NCBI GenBank assembly: GCA_947384775.1
Contig: CANDIF010000007.1
Location: 1 to 61,621 of the forward strand
Reading direction: 5' to 3'
From: an uncultured Clostridium sp.
GTDB lineage: Bacteria > Bacillota > Clostridia > TANB77 > CAG-508
DNA length: 61,621 bases
Shown here in pieces: positions 26,127 to 35,483 of the stretch (positions are counted from its first letter, which is position 1; each line of letters begins with the position of its first letter). Position numbers and translations under genes: made by a program. A model generated the notes under the pieces. The model saw nothing but the letters and a program-made list of their open reading frames with translations. It searched no databases and was not told where the DNA came from.

Positions 26127-27329
26127 TTATTCTATTATTTCAGAAACTATTCCAGAACCTACTGTTCTTCCACCTTCACGGATAGCGAATCTTAATCCTT
26201 TTTCCATAGCGATTGGTGTGATTAATTCGATTGTCATTGTGATGTTATCTCCTGGCATTACCATTTCTGTTCCTGCTGGTAAGTCGATTAATCCTGTAAC
26301 GTCTGTTGTTCTGAAGTAGAATTGTGGTCTATATCCATTGAAGAATGGTGTATGTCTTCCACCTTCTTCTTTAGTTAGAACATAAACTTCTGCTTTGAAT
26401 TTTGTATGTGGATGAATTGATCCTGGTTTTGCTAAAACTTGACCTCTCTCAATTTCTTCTCTTTGAATACCTCTTAATAGTAATCCGATGTTGTCTCCAG
26501 CTTCTGCTTGGTCTAATAATTTTCTGAACATTTCAACACCTGTTACTACTGTTTTCTTAGCTTCTTTAGCTAATCCAACTATTTCAACTTCATCAGAAAC
26601 TTTTACTGTTCCTCTTTCTACTCTACCTGTTGCAACTGTTCCTCTACCTGTTATAGAGAATACGTCTTCTACTGGCATTAAGAAGTCTCCGTCTGTTGGT
26701 CTATCTGGTGTTGGTATATAGCTATCAACTGCATCCATTAATTCTTTGATACATGCATATTCTGGTGCATCTGGAGATGTAGCTGAAGATTCTAATACTT
26801 TTAATGAAGATCCTTTTATAATTGGAATTTCATCTCCAGGGAATTCATAACTTGATAATAAGTCTCTAACTTCCATTTCAACTAATTCTAATAATTCTGG
26901 ATCGTCAACCATATCACATTTGTTTAAGTAAACAACGATATATTTAACACCAACTTGTCTTGCTAATAGTATATGCTCTCTTGTTTGAGGCATTGGTCCA
27001 TCAGCTGCTGAAACAACTAATATTGCTCCATCCATTTGAGCTGCACCTGTAATCATGTTCTTTACATAGTCAGCGTGACCTGGACAGTCAACGTGTGCAT
27101 AGTGTCTGTTATTTGTTTCATATTCTACGTGAGCTGTGTTAATTGTGATTCCTCTTGCTTTTTCTTCTGGTGCTCCATCGATTTGATCATAAGCTGTAAA
27201 TTGAGCCATGTTTAATAATCCTAAATATTTTGTAATAGCTGCTGTTGTTGTTGTTTTACCATGGTCAACGTGACCAATTGTACCGATGTTAACGTGTGGT
27301 TTGGTTCTTTCAAATTTTTCCTTTGCCAT
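26127..27329 (-). CDS. tuf: Elongation factor Tu
   Basis: 400 residues. Delivers aminoacyl-tRNA to the ribosomal A site. G1 [14 protein letters not shown]2 [13 protein letters not shown]3 [12 protein letters not shown]4 [10 protein letters not shown], then domains 2 and 3 with [16 protein letters not shown] and [13 protein letters not shown]. It is the last gene of the str region, separated from fusA by a repeat-filled gap of about 400 nt. AGGAGG precedes the ATG at 27329. If the CGG frameshift model is right, this factor works with a tRNA set lacking a CGG decoder. Confidence 0.98.
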   Translation of the reverse strand: MAKEKFERTKPHVNIGTIGHVDHGKTTTTAAITKYLGLLNMAQFTAYDQIDGAPEEKARGITINTAHVEYETNNRHYAHVDCPGHADYVKNMITGAAQMDGAILVVSAADGPMPQTREHILLARQVGVKYIVVYLNKCDMVDDPELLELVEMEVRDLLSSYEFPGDEIPIIKGSSLKVLESSATSPDAPEYACIKELMDAVDSYIPTPDRPTDGDFLMPVEDVFSITGRGTVATGRVERGTVKVSDEVEIVGLAKEAKKTVVTGVEMFRKLLDQAEAGDNIGLLLRGIQREEIERGQVLAKPGSIHPHTKFKAEVYVLTKEEGGRHTPFFNGYRPQFYFRTTDVTGLIDLPAGTEMVMPGDNITMTIELITPIAMEKGLRFAIREGGRTVGSGIVSEIIE

Positions 27330-27536
27330 TTAAAAATCCTCCTTTAATTTGGTATTTAGAATTTTGATTTTGGAATTTCTTTATTCCATTCTAAACCCTT
27401 TATAATTTTAAATTTAATGACTTTTTTCAATCATTGCTATTTTATAACAATTTTACCATTTTTGCAATACCTTTATTGCATTTTTTTGTTTTTGTTTGTT
27501 TTTATATCTAGGTTTTCTTCTATATTGGTTTAAGAA

Positions 27537-27580
27537 CCCCCAGTCAGCTTCGCTGACAGCCCCTTGCTAAAGGGGCTTTT
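27537..27580. repeat. Double hairpin (GTCAGC-TTC-GCTGAC and AGCCCCTT...AAGGGGCT)
   Basis: GTCAGC/GCTGAC at 27543-27557 and AGCCCCTT/AAGGGGCT at 27558-27577, followed by TTT on the plus strand. GC-rich miniature element of a type common in Clostridia. It lies between fusA and tuf with no gene on the plus strand to terminate. Confidence 0.7.
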
Positions 27581-27613
27581 ATGTCTTCGAAACCAATAAA
27601 ATATCTCAACTTG

Positions 27614-27734
27614 AATTTTTATCAAAAACGAGTAGTGCTAGGAAAGCAAGTAAAAATTTTTAAGACTATACGCTGTATGTCGCAAAAATTTTTACGTAGC
27701 TTGACAACGCAATACGAAGTTTTTCATAAAAATT
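27614..27734. repeat. 121-bp near-palindrome, copy 1, abutting the fusA stop
   Basis: Begins AATTTTTATCAAAAAC and ends GTTTTTCATAAAAATT, with internal arms AGTAAAAATTTTT and AAAAATTTTTACGT around a centre GACTATACGCTGTATGTC. About 96 percent identical to 29951-30071. Its end overlaps the first bases of the fusA stop codon, so on the mRNA a long hairpin starts right after the coding region. Confidence 0.9.
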
Positions 27735-29817
27735 ACTCTTCTTTTTTAGCACGAGAAGCTACTATATTTTCAAGTATTGATTTTGGAACTTCTTCATAAT
27801 GAGATGGTTCCATTGCATATGTTCCTCTACCTTGTGTCTTAGAACGTAAATCTGTTGCATAACCAAACATTTCTGATAATGGTATGAATGCTCTTATTAT
27901 TTGCATTCCACTTCTTGCTTCCATTCCTTCCATCTTTCCACGTCTAGAGTTTACATCTCCTATAACATCTCCCATGTATTCTTCTGGAACTGTTATTTCT
28001 ACTTTCATTATAGGTTCTAGGATTACAGATTTAGCTTGTTTACATCCTTCTTTGAATGCCATTGAACCTGCAATTTTGAATGCCATTTCTGATGAGTCAA
28101 CATCATGGTATGATCCATCAACTAATGTAGCTTTAAAGTCTATAACTGGGTATCCTGCTAAGATTCCGCTTTCAGCAGCCTCACGAACACCTTCTTCTGT
28201 TGGTTTAACGTATTCTTTTGGAACAACACCACCAACAATTTTGCTTTCGAATTCAATTCCTGAACCTGGTTCTAATGGTTCCATTTCTAACCATACGTGT
28301 CCATATTGTCCACGTCCACCAGATTGACGTATGAATTTTCCTTCTACTCTAACTTTATTTCTTATTGTTTCTTTGTAAGAAACTTGTGGTTTACCTACAT
28401 TACATTCAACTTTAAATTCTCTTTTTAATCTATCTACTATAATGTCTAAGTGTAGCTCACCCATACCTGCTATAATTGTTTGACCTGTTTCATGATTTGT
28501 ATATGTTTTGAATGTTGGATCTTCTTCTGCAAGTTTAGATAATGCAATACCCATTTTTTCTTGAGCTACTTTATCTTTTGGCTCAATAGCTATTTCTATA
28601 ACTGGTTCTGGGAATTCCATAGATTCTAATATAACTGGGTGATCCATATCACATAAAGTATCACCTGTTGTTACTTCTTTTAGTCCAACTGCTGCTGCTA
28701 TATCTCCAGAATATACTTTTTCTATATCTTCTCTATGATTTGAATGCATTTGTAGAATTCTTCCGATTCTTTCTTTTTTATCTTTATTTGCATTTAATAC
28801 TGTTGATCCAGAATCTAATGTTCCTGAATAAACTCTAAAGAAACATAATTTTCCAACGAATGGGTCTGTTGCAATTTTGAATGCTAATGCTGCAAATGGT
28901 TCTGTATCAGATGTTTTTCTTTCTGTTTCATTACCATCTAAATCTACACCTTTAATATGCGGTACGTCTAATGGTGATGGCATAAATGCTACTATATAAT
29001 TTAATAGCTCTTGAACACCTTTATTTTTATATGATGAACCACAGCAAACTGGTACTATTTTATTTGCTATTGTACCAATTCTTAGACCTTTTTTGATTTC
29101 ATCTTCAGAAAGTTCTTCACCATCTAAATATTTCATCATTAATTCGTCATCTTGTTCAGCTGCTGCTTCAAGCATTTCTGCTCTATATTTTTCAGCTGTT
29201 TCTTTTAAATCATCAGGAATATCTGTTTCTTCAATTTCTTTTCCTAAATCATCTTTATGAATAAATGCTCTCATTTTTATTAAATCTACTATACCTTTAA
29301 ATGAATCTTCTGCACCTACTGGTATTTCAACTGGAATTGCATTTGCATTTAATCTGTTTTTCATTTGCTCAACACAACCGAAAAAATCAGCACCTGTTGT
29401 ATCCATTTTATTTACATATGCCATTCTTGGTACTTGGTATTTATCAGCTTGTCTCCAAACTGTTTCAGATTGTGGTTGAACTCCACCTTTAGCACAGAAT
29501 ACTGTTACAGATCCATCTAATACTCTTAAAGATCTTTCAACCTCAACAGTAAAATCAACGTGACCTGGAGTATCTATGATGTTTATTCTGTTATTTAACC
29601 AAAAACAAGTTGTTGCAGCAGAAGTAATTGTAATACCTCTTTCTTGTTCTTGTTCCATCCAGTCCATAGTAGCAGCACCTTCATGTACTTCTCCTATTTT
29701 ATGTGTCTTACCTGTATAGAAAAGAATTCTCTCTGTTGTTGTTGTTTTTCCTGCATCAATGTGAGCCATTATTCCTATATTTCTTGTTCTTTCTAACGGA
29801 TATGCTCTATTTGACAT
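27733..29817 (-). CDS. fusA: Elongation factor G
   Basis: 694 residues. GTPase that drives ribosomal translocation. G1 [19 protein letters not shown]2 [13 protein letters not shown]3 [17 protein letters not shown]4 [11 protein letters not shown], then domains II-V, including [14 protein letters not shown] in domain III and [16 protein letters not shown] in domain IV. Full length. AGGAGG before the ATG at 29817. It follows rpsG; the intergenic space holds two palindromic repeats, unusual for the normally tight str operon. Confidence 0.98.
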   Translation of the reverse strand: MSNRAYPLERTRNIGIMAHIDAGKTTTTERILFYTGKTHKIGEVHEGAATMDWMEQEQERGITITSAATTCFWLNNRINIIDTPGHVDFTVEVERSLRVLDGSVTVFCAKGGVQPQSETVWRQADKYQVPRMAYVNKMDTTGADFFGCVEQMKNRLNANAIPVEIPVGAEDSFKGIVDLIKMRAFIHKDDLGKEIEETDIPDDLKETAEKYRAEMLEAAAEQDDELMMKYLDGEELSEDEIKKGLRIGTIANKIVPVCCGSSYKNKGVQELLNYIVAFMPSPLDVPHIKGVDLDGNETERKTSDTEPFAALAFKIATDPFVGKLCFFRVYSGTLDSGSTVLNANKDKKERIGRILQMHSNHREDIEKVYSGDIAAAVGLKEVTTGDTLCDMDHPVILESMEFPEPVIEIAIEPKDKVAQEKMGIALSKLAEEDPTFKTYTNHETGQTIIAGMGELHLDIIVDRLKREFKVECNVGKPQVSYKETIRNKVRVEGKFIRQSGGRGQYGHVWLEMEPLEPGSGIEFESKIVGGVVPKEYVKPTEEGVREAAESGILAGYPVIDFKATLVDGSYHDVDSSEMAFKIAGSMAFKEGCKQAKSVILEPIMKVEITVPEEYMGDVIGDVNSRRGKMEGMEARSGMQIIRAFIPLSEMFGYATDLRSKTQGRGTYAMEPSHYEEVPKSILENIVASRAKKEE

Positions 29818-29843
29818 TAATTTTTCCTCCTATTTTAATTATT

Positions 29844-29935
29844 TTAGTGAATGGTTAATAGTGAATATTGATGGTAATTTTTCGTTTTTGACGAAAAATA
29901 TCAAGAACTATTCATTTTTCACTTTTCACTTCTTT
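29844..29935. repeat. Palindromic repeat related to 15259-15348
   Basis: TTAGTGAATGGTTAATAGTG on the left, and CTATTCATTTTTCACTTTTC on the right, around a TTTTTCG/CGAAAAA hairpin. Sits between fusA and rpsG next to the 121-bp palindrome. Confidence 0.6.
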
Positions 29936-29950
29936 AAATCTCTGGTATTT

Positions 29951-30071
29951 AATTTTTATCAAAAACGAGTAGTGCTAGAAAAGCAAGTAAAAATTTTTAA
30001 GACCATACACTATATGTCGCAAAAATTTTTACGTAGCTTGACACCGCAATACGAAGTTTTTCATAAAAATT
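29951..30071. repeat. 121-bp near-palindrome, copy 2, abutting the rpsG stop
   Basis: Same element as 27614-27734, with about five differences. It ends one base before the rpsG stop codon triplet on the opposite strand. Both copies are in the same orientation relative to the gene they follow. Confidence 0.9.
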
Positions 30072-30542
30072 TTACCACTTGTAGTGTGCAAAAGCTTTGT
30101 TAGCTTCAGCCATTCTATGTGTTTCTTCTTTTTTCTTAACTGCTCCACCTGTTTGGTTGATAGCATCAATTATTTCACCTGCTAATTTTTCAGCCATTGT
30201 TTTTTCATGTCTGTTTCTAGCATAAGTTACTAACCATCTTAATCCTAAAGTTTGTCTTCTTTCTGCTCTAATTTCGATTGGAACTTGGTATGTTGCTCCA
30301 CCTACTCTTCTAGCTTTAACTTCAAGAACTGGCATAATATTGTTTAGTGCTGCTTCAAAAACTTCTAATGCATCTTTACCTTCTTTTTCTTTAACGATAT
30401 CAAATGCATCATAAACTATTTTTTGAGCAACTGTCTTTTTACCATCTAACATAATATTGTTTATTAGTTTTGTAACTATTTTACTATTATATATTGGATC
30501 TGGTAAAACATCTCTTTTTGCTATATATCCTCTTCTTGGCAC
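30072..30542 (-). CDS. rpsG: 30S ribosomal protein S7
   Basis: 156 residues, standard length, starting [16 protein letters not shown]. Binds the 3' major domain of 16S rRNA and nucleates head assembly. Conserved features: [33 protein letters not shown] and [16 protein letters not shown] lies before the ATG at 30542. It is the middle gene of rpsL-rpsG-fusA-tuf; the gaps on both sides (266 and 254 nt) are unusually large and structured. Confidence 0.98.
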   Translation of the reverse strand: MPRRGYIAKRDVLPDPIYNSKIVTKLINNIMLDGKKTVAQKIVYDAFDIVKEKEGKDALEVFEAALNNIMPVLEVKARRVGGATYQVPIEIRAERRQTLGLRWLVTYARNRHEKTMAEKLAGEIIDAINQTGGAVKKKEETHRMAEANKAFAHYKW

Positions 30543-30615
30543 TTTTCTTCACTCCTTTTCTTAAAATAGATTTTGATTTCTATCTATTTTATATTTGTGA
30601 TACTTTACTAAAAAT

Positions 30616-30659
30616 ATCAAAGTTACTCTGAGATAAACTCAGTCAGTGCTAATTTTGAT
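30616..30659 (-). terminator. Hairpin with U-tract between rpsL and rpsG (possible attenuator)
   Basis: ATCAAAGTTACTCTGAG pairs with CTCAG and, further out, with TTTTGAT; on the minus strand it is followed by ATTTTTAG. A terminator-like structure inside the str operon could lower expression of rpsG-fusA relative to rpsL. Confidence 0.55.
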
Positions 30660-30808
30660 GTCTATTGTTAAATACTTATATATTTAACATTTATTTATAA
30701 TTCGTTATTATTTACAATTTATCTTTATCTAATTATCTGTAAATTACAACTATAATCTATATAAAATTTATTACATCTCTTCATTAACACTTCTGTTTCG
30801 TCCTAGAT

Positions 30809-31222
30809 TTATTTCTTTGGACGTTTAGCTCCATACTTAGATCTAGCTTGCATTCTGTCTTTAACACCTGCAGTATCTAGAGTTCCTCTTATAATATGGT
30901 ATCTAACACCAGGGATATCTTTTACCCTTCCACCTCTAATTAAAACAACACTATGTTCTTGTAAGTTATGTCCTATTCCTGGAATATATGATGTTACTTC
31001 ATATCCATTTGATAGTCTAACCCTTGCAACTTTTCTCATAGCTGAGTTTGGCTTCTTAGGTGTTACTGTTTTTACTACTGTACATACTCCTCTTTTTTGT
31101 GGTGCTCTATTATTTGTTTGTCTGTTTTGTTTTGAGTTAAATCCCTTTTGTAGAGCTGGAGCTGTTGATTTTGTAGCTGAAGTTTTTCTTCCTTTTCTTA
31201 CTAATTGGTTAATTGTTGGCAC
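30809..31222 (-). CDS. rpsL: 30S ribosomal protein S12
   Basis: 137 residues, start [14 protein letters not shown], matching the length of Bacillus S12. Part of the decoding centre. [18 protein letters not shown] carries the wild-type lysine associated with streptomycin sensitivity, and [17 protein letters not shown] is intact. The start codon is GTG (31222), with GGAGGTG 10 nt upstream. First gene of the str operon with its own strong promoter. Confidence 0.98.
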   Translation of the reverse strand: MPTINQLVRKGRKTSATKSTAPALQKGFNSKQNRQTNNRAPQKRGVCTVVKTVTPKKPNSAMRKVARVRLSNGYEVTSYIPGIGHNLQEHSVVLIRGGRVKDIPGVRYHIIRGTLDTAGVKDRMQARSKYGAKRPKK

Positions 31223-31263
31223 TTTCTTTTTTCACCTCCTAAAAATAAACATTAACGTTTATT

Positions 31264-31293
31264 ATTATACCACCTTTGATGGCTAAACGTCAA
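31264..31293 (-). promoter_or_regulatory. str operon promoter
   Basis: On the minus strand TTGACG (31293-31288), 18-nt spacer, TATAAT (31269-31264), about 42 nt before the rpsL start. Confidence 0.85.
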
Positions 31294-31389
31294 TGTTTTT
31301 TGCAATTTTTTCCAAAAAATTCTTTGTATATTAATTTTCATTTTTATTTATACTACTATTATATATGTATTTTTTATTTGGAGGTTTTT

Positions 31390-32013
31390 ATGAAATATTT
31401 ACTTATTTTTATCATTACGTCTATTTTTTTATTAACTGGTTGTAATAATAAAGAAAAAAAAGATAATTCCAATGTAGCTAGAGCTGATAATATTTCTTCT
31501 AATAATTCTAGCAATTATCATACTTCTTCTCTATCAACTACTACTCCCAAAGAAGAAGTTATCTCAGCTTTTTCAACACCTGTAAATTATCCTGAAGAAA
31601 CTGATAGACAGACTAATATGACTCTTTGTTGTGATACTTTAAACGGAACCGTTGTTAAAGCACATACAGAATTTTCCTTTTGTGATACAGTTGGGCAAGC
31701 TACTCCAGAAAAAGGCTATAAAGAAGCTGACATATTCGATTTAGATGGAAACATTCAAACTGGTTATGGTGGTGGAAAGTGCCAAGTTAGTACAACTCTA
31801 TATAATGCGGTTTTAGCTGTACCTACTTTAGTTGTAACTGAAAGACATCCACACACTCGAGAAGTTTATTATGTGGAAGAAGGCAAAGATGCTTGTATAA
31901 GTTATGGTGGTGCAGATTTTAAATTTAGAAATGATAATGATTTTGATGTTAAAATTTATTCCGTTAATAACTACAATACTATAGATGTTTCTATAGCAAA
32001 AATTTCTTACTAA
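31390..32013 (+). CDS. VanW-family lipoprotein
   Basis: 207 residues from the ATG at 31390, selected because GGAGG sits 6 nt before it and a lipobox follows (LLTGC, Cys near residue 18); an in-frame ATG 38 codons earlier gives no signal peptide. After a Ser/Asn-rich linker comes the VanW domain: FSFCDTVGQATPEKGY, GGGKCQVSTTLYNA, ERHPHTREVYYV and SYGGADFKFRND. VanW proteins are linked to peptidoglycan or glycopeptide response but their reaction is unknown. Divergent from the str operon. The short domain-only form is typical of Clostridia. Confidence 0.88.
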   Translation: MKYLLIFIITSIFLLTGCNNKEKKDNSNVARADNISSNNSSNYHTSSLSTTTPKEEVISAFSTPVNYPEETDRQTNMTLCCDTLNGTVVKAHTEFSFCDTVGQATPEKGYKEADIFDLDGNIQTGYGGGKCQVSTTLYNAVLAVPTLVVTERHPHTREVYYVEEGKDACISYGGADFKFRNDNDFDVKIYSVNNYNTIDVSIAKISY

Positions 32014-32131
32014 TCATAAAGTACATTTTTCTTGCATAACATTAATTAAAAATATATTACTATTCAATTTTTCAATACAATGCTTTGTCATAGTTTATCG
32101 AGAGCAACACTTTGCTTAAAAATTGTTTTGT

Positions 32132-32215
32132 AGCTCCACGTAGATGTTCATTGTTAAATTTTTAAACAACTGTATTAAAAATCTAAAAATCGAACATCCA
32201 GCAAGATGGAGCGGA
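32132..32215. repeat. Palindromic element A, copy 2
   Basis: AGCTCCACGTAGATGTTC at one end, CGAACATCCAGCAAGATGGA then GCGGA at the other. Member of a five-copy family (19433, 37295, 53126, 60064). It occupies most of the 32014-32279 gap. Confidence 0.85.
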
Positions 32216-32279
32216 TTTATATAGTAACATCGAATAGTAATAATATATTATTTAATATGTTTATCTGGAGGAATGTACC

Positions 32280-33503
32280 TTGTTAAAGAAATTATTATGT
32301 TTGTTTATATTATTTACAATATCGTTATCATATACTTCTGTTTCTGCAAGTGATAGTCTTTATGTATGGTCCAGTGGTGTAGAAACTTCTGCTGTCCCTA
32401 CTTCTAGTGTCATTAACGCTCAAAATGATAACTCCTTAAATCTTACTTGTGGCAGTGCTGTTTTAATTGAGCAAAATACAGGAACTGTTCTTTACGACCA
32501 TAATATGCATGAACAATTAAGACCTGCAAGTGTCACTAAAGTTATGACTATCCTCTTAATAATGGAAGCTATTGATAATGGAACAATTTCTCTTCAAGAT
32601 AATGTCCCATGTTCTGAAAATGCTTCTTCTATGGGTGGTTCACAAATTTGGTTAGACCCTACTGAGACTTTGACAGTTGATGAAATGTTAAAGGCTATTT
32701 GTGTAGTTTCAGCAAATGATTGTTGCGTTGCAATGGCAGAATATATCGCTGGAAGCCAAGAATTGTTTGTAGAAAGAATGAATACCCGTGCTAAAGAACT
32801 AGGAATGAATGATACTACTTTTAAGAATTGTCATGGTTTAGATGAAGATGGTCATGTTACATCTAGTTATGATATTGCGCTAATGTCTAGGGAGCTTATG
32901 ACTAAACACCCTTCTATTACAAACTATACTACTATATGGATGGATACCCTAAGAGATGGTAAATCTCAACTTGTAAACACAAATAAACTTCTTCGTAATT
33001 ATCAAGGATGTACTGGTTTAAAAACCGGTTCCACATCAACTGCACTATTTAATTTATCCGCTACTGCTACTAGAGATAATCTTTCATTAATTGCTGTAGT
33101 TATGAGAGGAGAAACTGGTGCAATCAGATTTGCAGAAGCACAAAAGTTATTAGATTATGGTTTCAGTAATTTTGAGTACTACTCATGTGCTAATACTGGA
33201 GATATTCTAAAAGATATTCTTGTAGAAAAAGGAACCGTAAAAAATGTAACAGTCGGTTTTAAATACGAAACTGGCGTACTAATTCCAAAAGGTCAAAGAG
33301 AAAATATTACAACAACTATAGTACTACCAGATTCTGTTCCCGCTCCTGTAAATAAAGGAGATAAATTAGGTGAAGTTATTTTTAAGCTAGGTGAAGAAAC
33401 TTTATCTACAATAGATTTAATCTCAACGGGTACTGTAAAAAAAATTAGTTTTCCTAACATGCTTACCCATGTTTTTAGCAAGTGGTTTAATTTATTAAGA
33501 TAA
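32280..33503 (+). CDS. dacF: D-alanyl-D-alanine carboxypeptidase (PBP5/DacF type)
   Basis: 407 residues. Serine DD-carboxypeptidase that trims peptidoglycan stem peptides outside the membrane. A signal peptide (MLKKLLCLFILFTISLSY, cleavage near SVSA-SD) leads to the catalytic triad of motifs: SVTK (SxxK) in RPASVTKVMT, SAND (SxN), and KTG in GLKTGSTS. A C-terminal PBP5 domain and an amphipathic tail ending FSKWFNLLR probably attach it to the membrane. The start codon is TTG, with GGAGG 8-9 nt upstream; no in-frame ATG fits. In Bacillus DacF acts in sporulation; the paralogue identity here is inferred. Confidence 0.92.
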   Translation: MLKKLLCLFILFTISLSYTSVSASDSLYVWSSGVETSAVPTSSVINAQNDNSLNLTCGSAVLIEQNTGTVLYDHNMHEQLRPASVTKVMTILLIMEAIDNGTISLQDNVPCSENASSMGGSQIWLDPTETLTVDEMLKAICVVSANDCCVAMAEYIAGSQELFVERMNTRAKELGMNDTTFKNCHGLDEDGHVTSSYDIALMSRELMTKHPSITNYTTIWMDTLRDGKSQLVNTNKLLRNYQGCTGLKTGSTSTALFNLSATATRDNLSLIAVVMRGETGAIRFAEAQKLLDYGFSNFEYYSCANTGDILKDILVEKGTVKNVTVGFKYETGVLIPKGQRENITTTIVLPDSVPAPVNKGDKLGEVIFKLGEETLSTIDLISTGTVKKISFPNMLTHVFSKWFNLLR

Positions 33504-33538
33504 AAGAAGTAGGAATTTGCAAATTCCTACTTCTTTTA
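33502..33538. terminator. Bidirectional terminator between dacF and gerW
   Basis: AAAAGAAGTAGGAATTTG and its exact complement CAAATTCCTACTTCTTTT form an 18-bp perfect palindrome, with U-rich ends both ways, between two convergent genes. Confidence 0.93.
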
Positions 33539-34063
33539 TTATTCATCTTCATCTTCTTTTTCCTTTTTATCACTTGTATGATAATCAAATTTATAAACTA
33601 TATCTGCTTTTGTTGTCTTTGGTTTTGTTACTTTTATTTCTCTTTTATTGTCTTTATCTAAAACCTTGTCTAACATTTTATTAGCCTTTTCCATTAAATC
33701 TGGTATATAGTCTAGTATTTTATCTATTGTACAGCTATGTTCTACTGGTAATATCTTTACAATATTATCTTGTATTACTAAAAATGCTACTGGCTTTATT
33801 GACACTCCTGCTCCACTTCCTCCGCCAAATGGAGTTCTATATGCAATTTCTTCTCCTTCTTTATTTTTATTATACTCTTTAATTGCTTGTCCATTAAACT
33901 CACTTCCACCTGCTGCAAAGCCAAATCCTACTTTTGATATTGGTATTACTGTTATATTATCCTGTATTTTCATAGGTTCCCCTATTATTGTATTTACATC
34001 TATCATATCTCTTATGCTATCCATTGCTGTTAGCATAAGTCCTTCTATTGAACGATCTTCCAT
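33539..34063 (-). CDS. ytfJ: GerW family sporulation protein YtfJ
   Basis: 174 residues. Required for normal germination in Bacillus spores. Conserved stretches: MLTAMDSIRDMIDVNTIIGE, then SKVGFGFAAGGSEF and the Gly-rich TPFGGGSGAGVSIKPVAFLV; the C-terminus is Lys/Glu-rich. It overlaps the 3' end of the YtfI/DUF2953 gene by 47 nt, in a different frame, so the two are translationally coupled. The same order (scpA...ytfI-ytfJ) occurs in Bacillus. Its presence supports a sporulating organism. Confidence 0.94.
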   Translation of the reverse strand: MEDRSIEGLMLTAMDSIRDMIDVNTIIGEPMKIQDNITVIPISKVGFGFAAGGSEFNGQAIKEYNKNKEGEEIAYRTPFGGGSGAGVSIKPVAFLVIQDNIVKILPVEHSCTIDKILDYIPDLMEKANKMLDKVLDKDNKREIKVTKPKTTKADIVYKFDYHTSDKKEKEDEDE

Positions 34064-34646
34064 TTTTCTTATCCCTATCCTTTCTTTTGAATTGTTTTAT
34101 TATATTGATAATATGTACCAATTTTATACTTATTATACATTTTATGGATAGATTTAAGTAATTTTCATTTATATATACTGGTAGAACTAAATATTTAGTG
34201 TTCTTGACTTTTCTTGCAATCAAAAACGTTATTATCATTGAAATTGTTGTTACAACAAAACTTGTAAATATTGCATCTTCCGTTCCTATATTTACATCTA
34301 TTTCTACATCGCTTACATTAAAATATTTAAGTATTTCCAAGATGTCTTTTATACTCTTTTGTTCAAAATTATGCATATATTTATAGTCTTTTACTAATCT
34401 TTCTTGCAGTTTCTTTGCGATTTTTCTTACACTTTTATTATGTTCAATTTTACTTAGTCTGTTCTTATTTAATGTTATTTTCAAAATATTTATTCTATTT
34501 AAAAATGCAAGACTTATTATTATTTCCATATCTATTACTTTTTTGTTAACAAATTTAAACTCTTTTATATTTATCTTTATACTGGAAAAAGTTAATATTG
34601 TAATTATTAAAATTATTATTGCTAATAAAATTAAAAATATTGTCAT
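34017..34646 (-). CDS. YtfI-like DUF2953 protein
   Basis: 209 residues. Residues 1-22 are a membrane helix (MTIFLILLAIIILIITILTF). The centre carries IEHNKSVRKIAKKLQERL, then the DUF2953 core NVSDVEIDVNIGTEDAIFTS; a second helix lies near TISMIITFLIARKV. The family always accompanies GerW, so a sporulation role is inferred. The ATG at 34646 is buried in a perfect 16-bp inverted repeat, with its ribosome site (AGGAGAG) in the loop, which could restrict translation (see findings). Confidence 0.85.
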   Translation of the reverse strand: MTIFLILLAIIILIITILTFSSIKINIKEFKFVNKKVIDMEIIISLAFLNRINILKITLNKNRLSKIEHNKSVRKIAKKLQERLVKDYKYMHNFEQKSIKDILEILKYFNVSDVEIDVNIGTEDAIFTSFVVTTISMIITFLIARKVKNTKYLVLPVYINENYLNLSIKCIISIKLVHIINIIKQFKRKDRDKKNGRSFNRRTYANSNG

Positions 34647-34674
34647 AGTTATACTCTCCTATGACAATATTTTT
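34633..34674 (-). promoter_or_regulatory. Perfect hairpin over the ytfI start codon
   Basis: Arms 34633-34648 and 34659-34674 (AAAAATATTGTCATAG and its exact complement) with a 10-nt loop holding GAGAG of the ribosome site. The start codon lies in the stem. A U-tract follows, so it could also terminate scpA transcription. Confidence 0.85.
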
Positions 34675-34691
34675 TCCATATTTTAACTGTT

Positions 34692-35447
34692 TTATTCTTG
34701 TTTCTTCTTTTCAATTACAATATCTGAAAAGTTTTCTTCTTGGTCTGCATGTATTTTGTTTCTTCTAGTCAATTCTAATATTCCTGATAACGCAGTTACT
34801 GTTTCTAATTTAGTATATTTCTTTTCCTTGCATAATGAGCCAAAAACAAATTTTGGTTTTCTTATTAATTCTTTAAAAATATCCTTCACTTTGCTTGCTA
34901 CTGTTACTGTTTCTAATATAGCAATTTTTTCTATATTTGCTGCATTTTCATTTACTTTATTATTGTTCTTTTTTATTAATAGTGAATAGATTTCTATAAT
35001 CTCTTCTTTATTATGTTCTTCTTCTAGCTTTCTGCTGGGAAATTCTATTATTTCTGCTGTTTTATAAAATCTTTTTGAAGACTCATTAAATTGTTCTCTT
35101 AAATTTTTAGTAATCTCTTTATATTTCTTATAATCTATTATTCTTTGAATTAGTTGTTCTTCTGTTAATTCTTCTTCATCTTCAACTTGTTTTGGTAATA
35201 AACTTTTAGATTTTATATATATTAGTGTTGATGCCATCACAATAAATTCACTTGCTATTTCTAGATTCATTTCTTGCATTTTATTTAGATATTCAATATA
35301 CTGGTCTGTAATATCACTTATTTTTACTTGATTTATATCCATCTTATTTTTCTCAATCAAATGGCACAATAAATCCAATGGTCCTTCAAAATTATCCAAT
35401 TTAATACTATATTTATTAGTTTCTAATGTCAACATGTTATTCATCAT
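34692..35447 (-). CDS. scpA: Segregation and condensation protein A
   Basis: 251 residues. The kleisin subunit that bridges SMC heads. N-terminal YSIKLDNFEGPLDLLCHLIE and VKISDITDQYIEYL are the ScpA signature; EFIVMASTLIYIKSKSLLP follows; a C-terminal winged-helix segment ends FSDIVIEKK. An alternative start two codons downstream cannot be excluded. scpB, which normally follows scpA, is missing: the next gene 45 nt on is ytfI. Upstream is recX. Confidence 0.93.
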   Translation of the reverse strand: MMNNMLTLETNKYSIKLDNFEGPLDLLCHLIEKNKMDINQVKISDITDQYIEYLNKMQEMNLEIASEFIVMASTLIYIKSKSLLPKQVEDEEELTEEQLIQRIIDYKKYKEITKNLREQFNESSKRFYKTAEIIEFPSRKLEEEHNKEEIIEIYSLLIKKNNNKVNENAANIEKIAILETVTVASKVKDIFKELIRKPKFVFGSLCKEKKYTKLETVTALSGILELTRRNKIHADQEENFSDIVIEKKKQE

Positions 35448-35483
35448 TGTCTATTGTCTCATTCCTTTCGCTATATTGCAATC

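Noticed and set aside
27461..27485. TTGCAATA/TATTGCA inverted repeat before tuf as a terminator
   Set aside because: Its T-run is on the plus strand, where no gene precedes it; it may overlap the tuf promoter, but evidence is thin.
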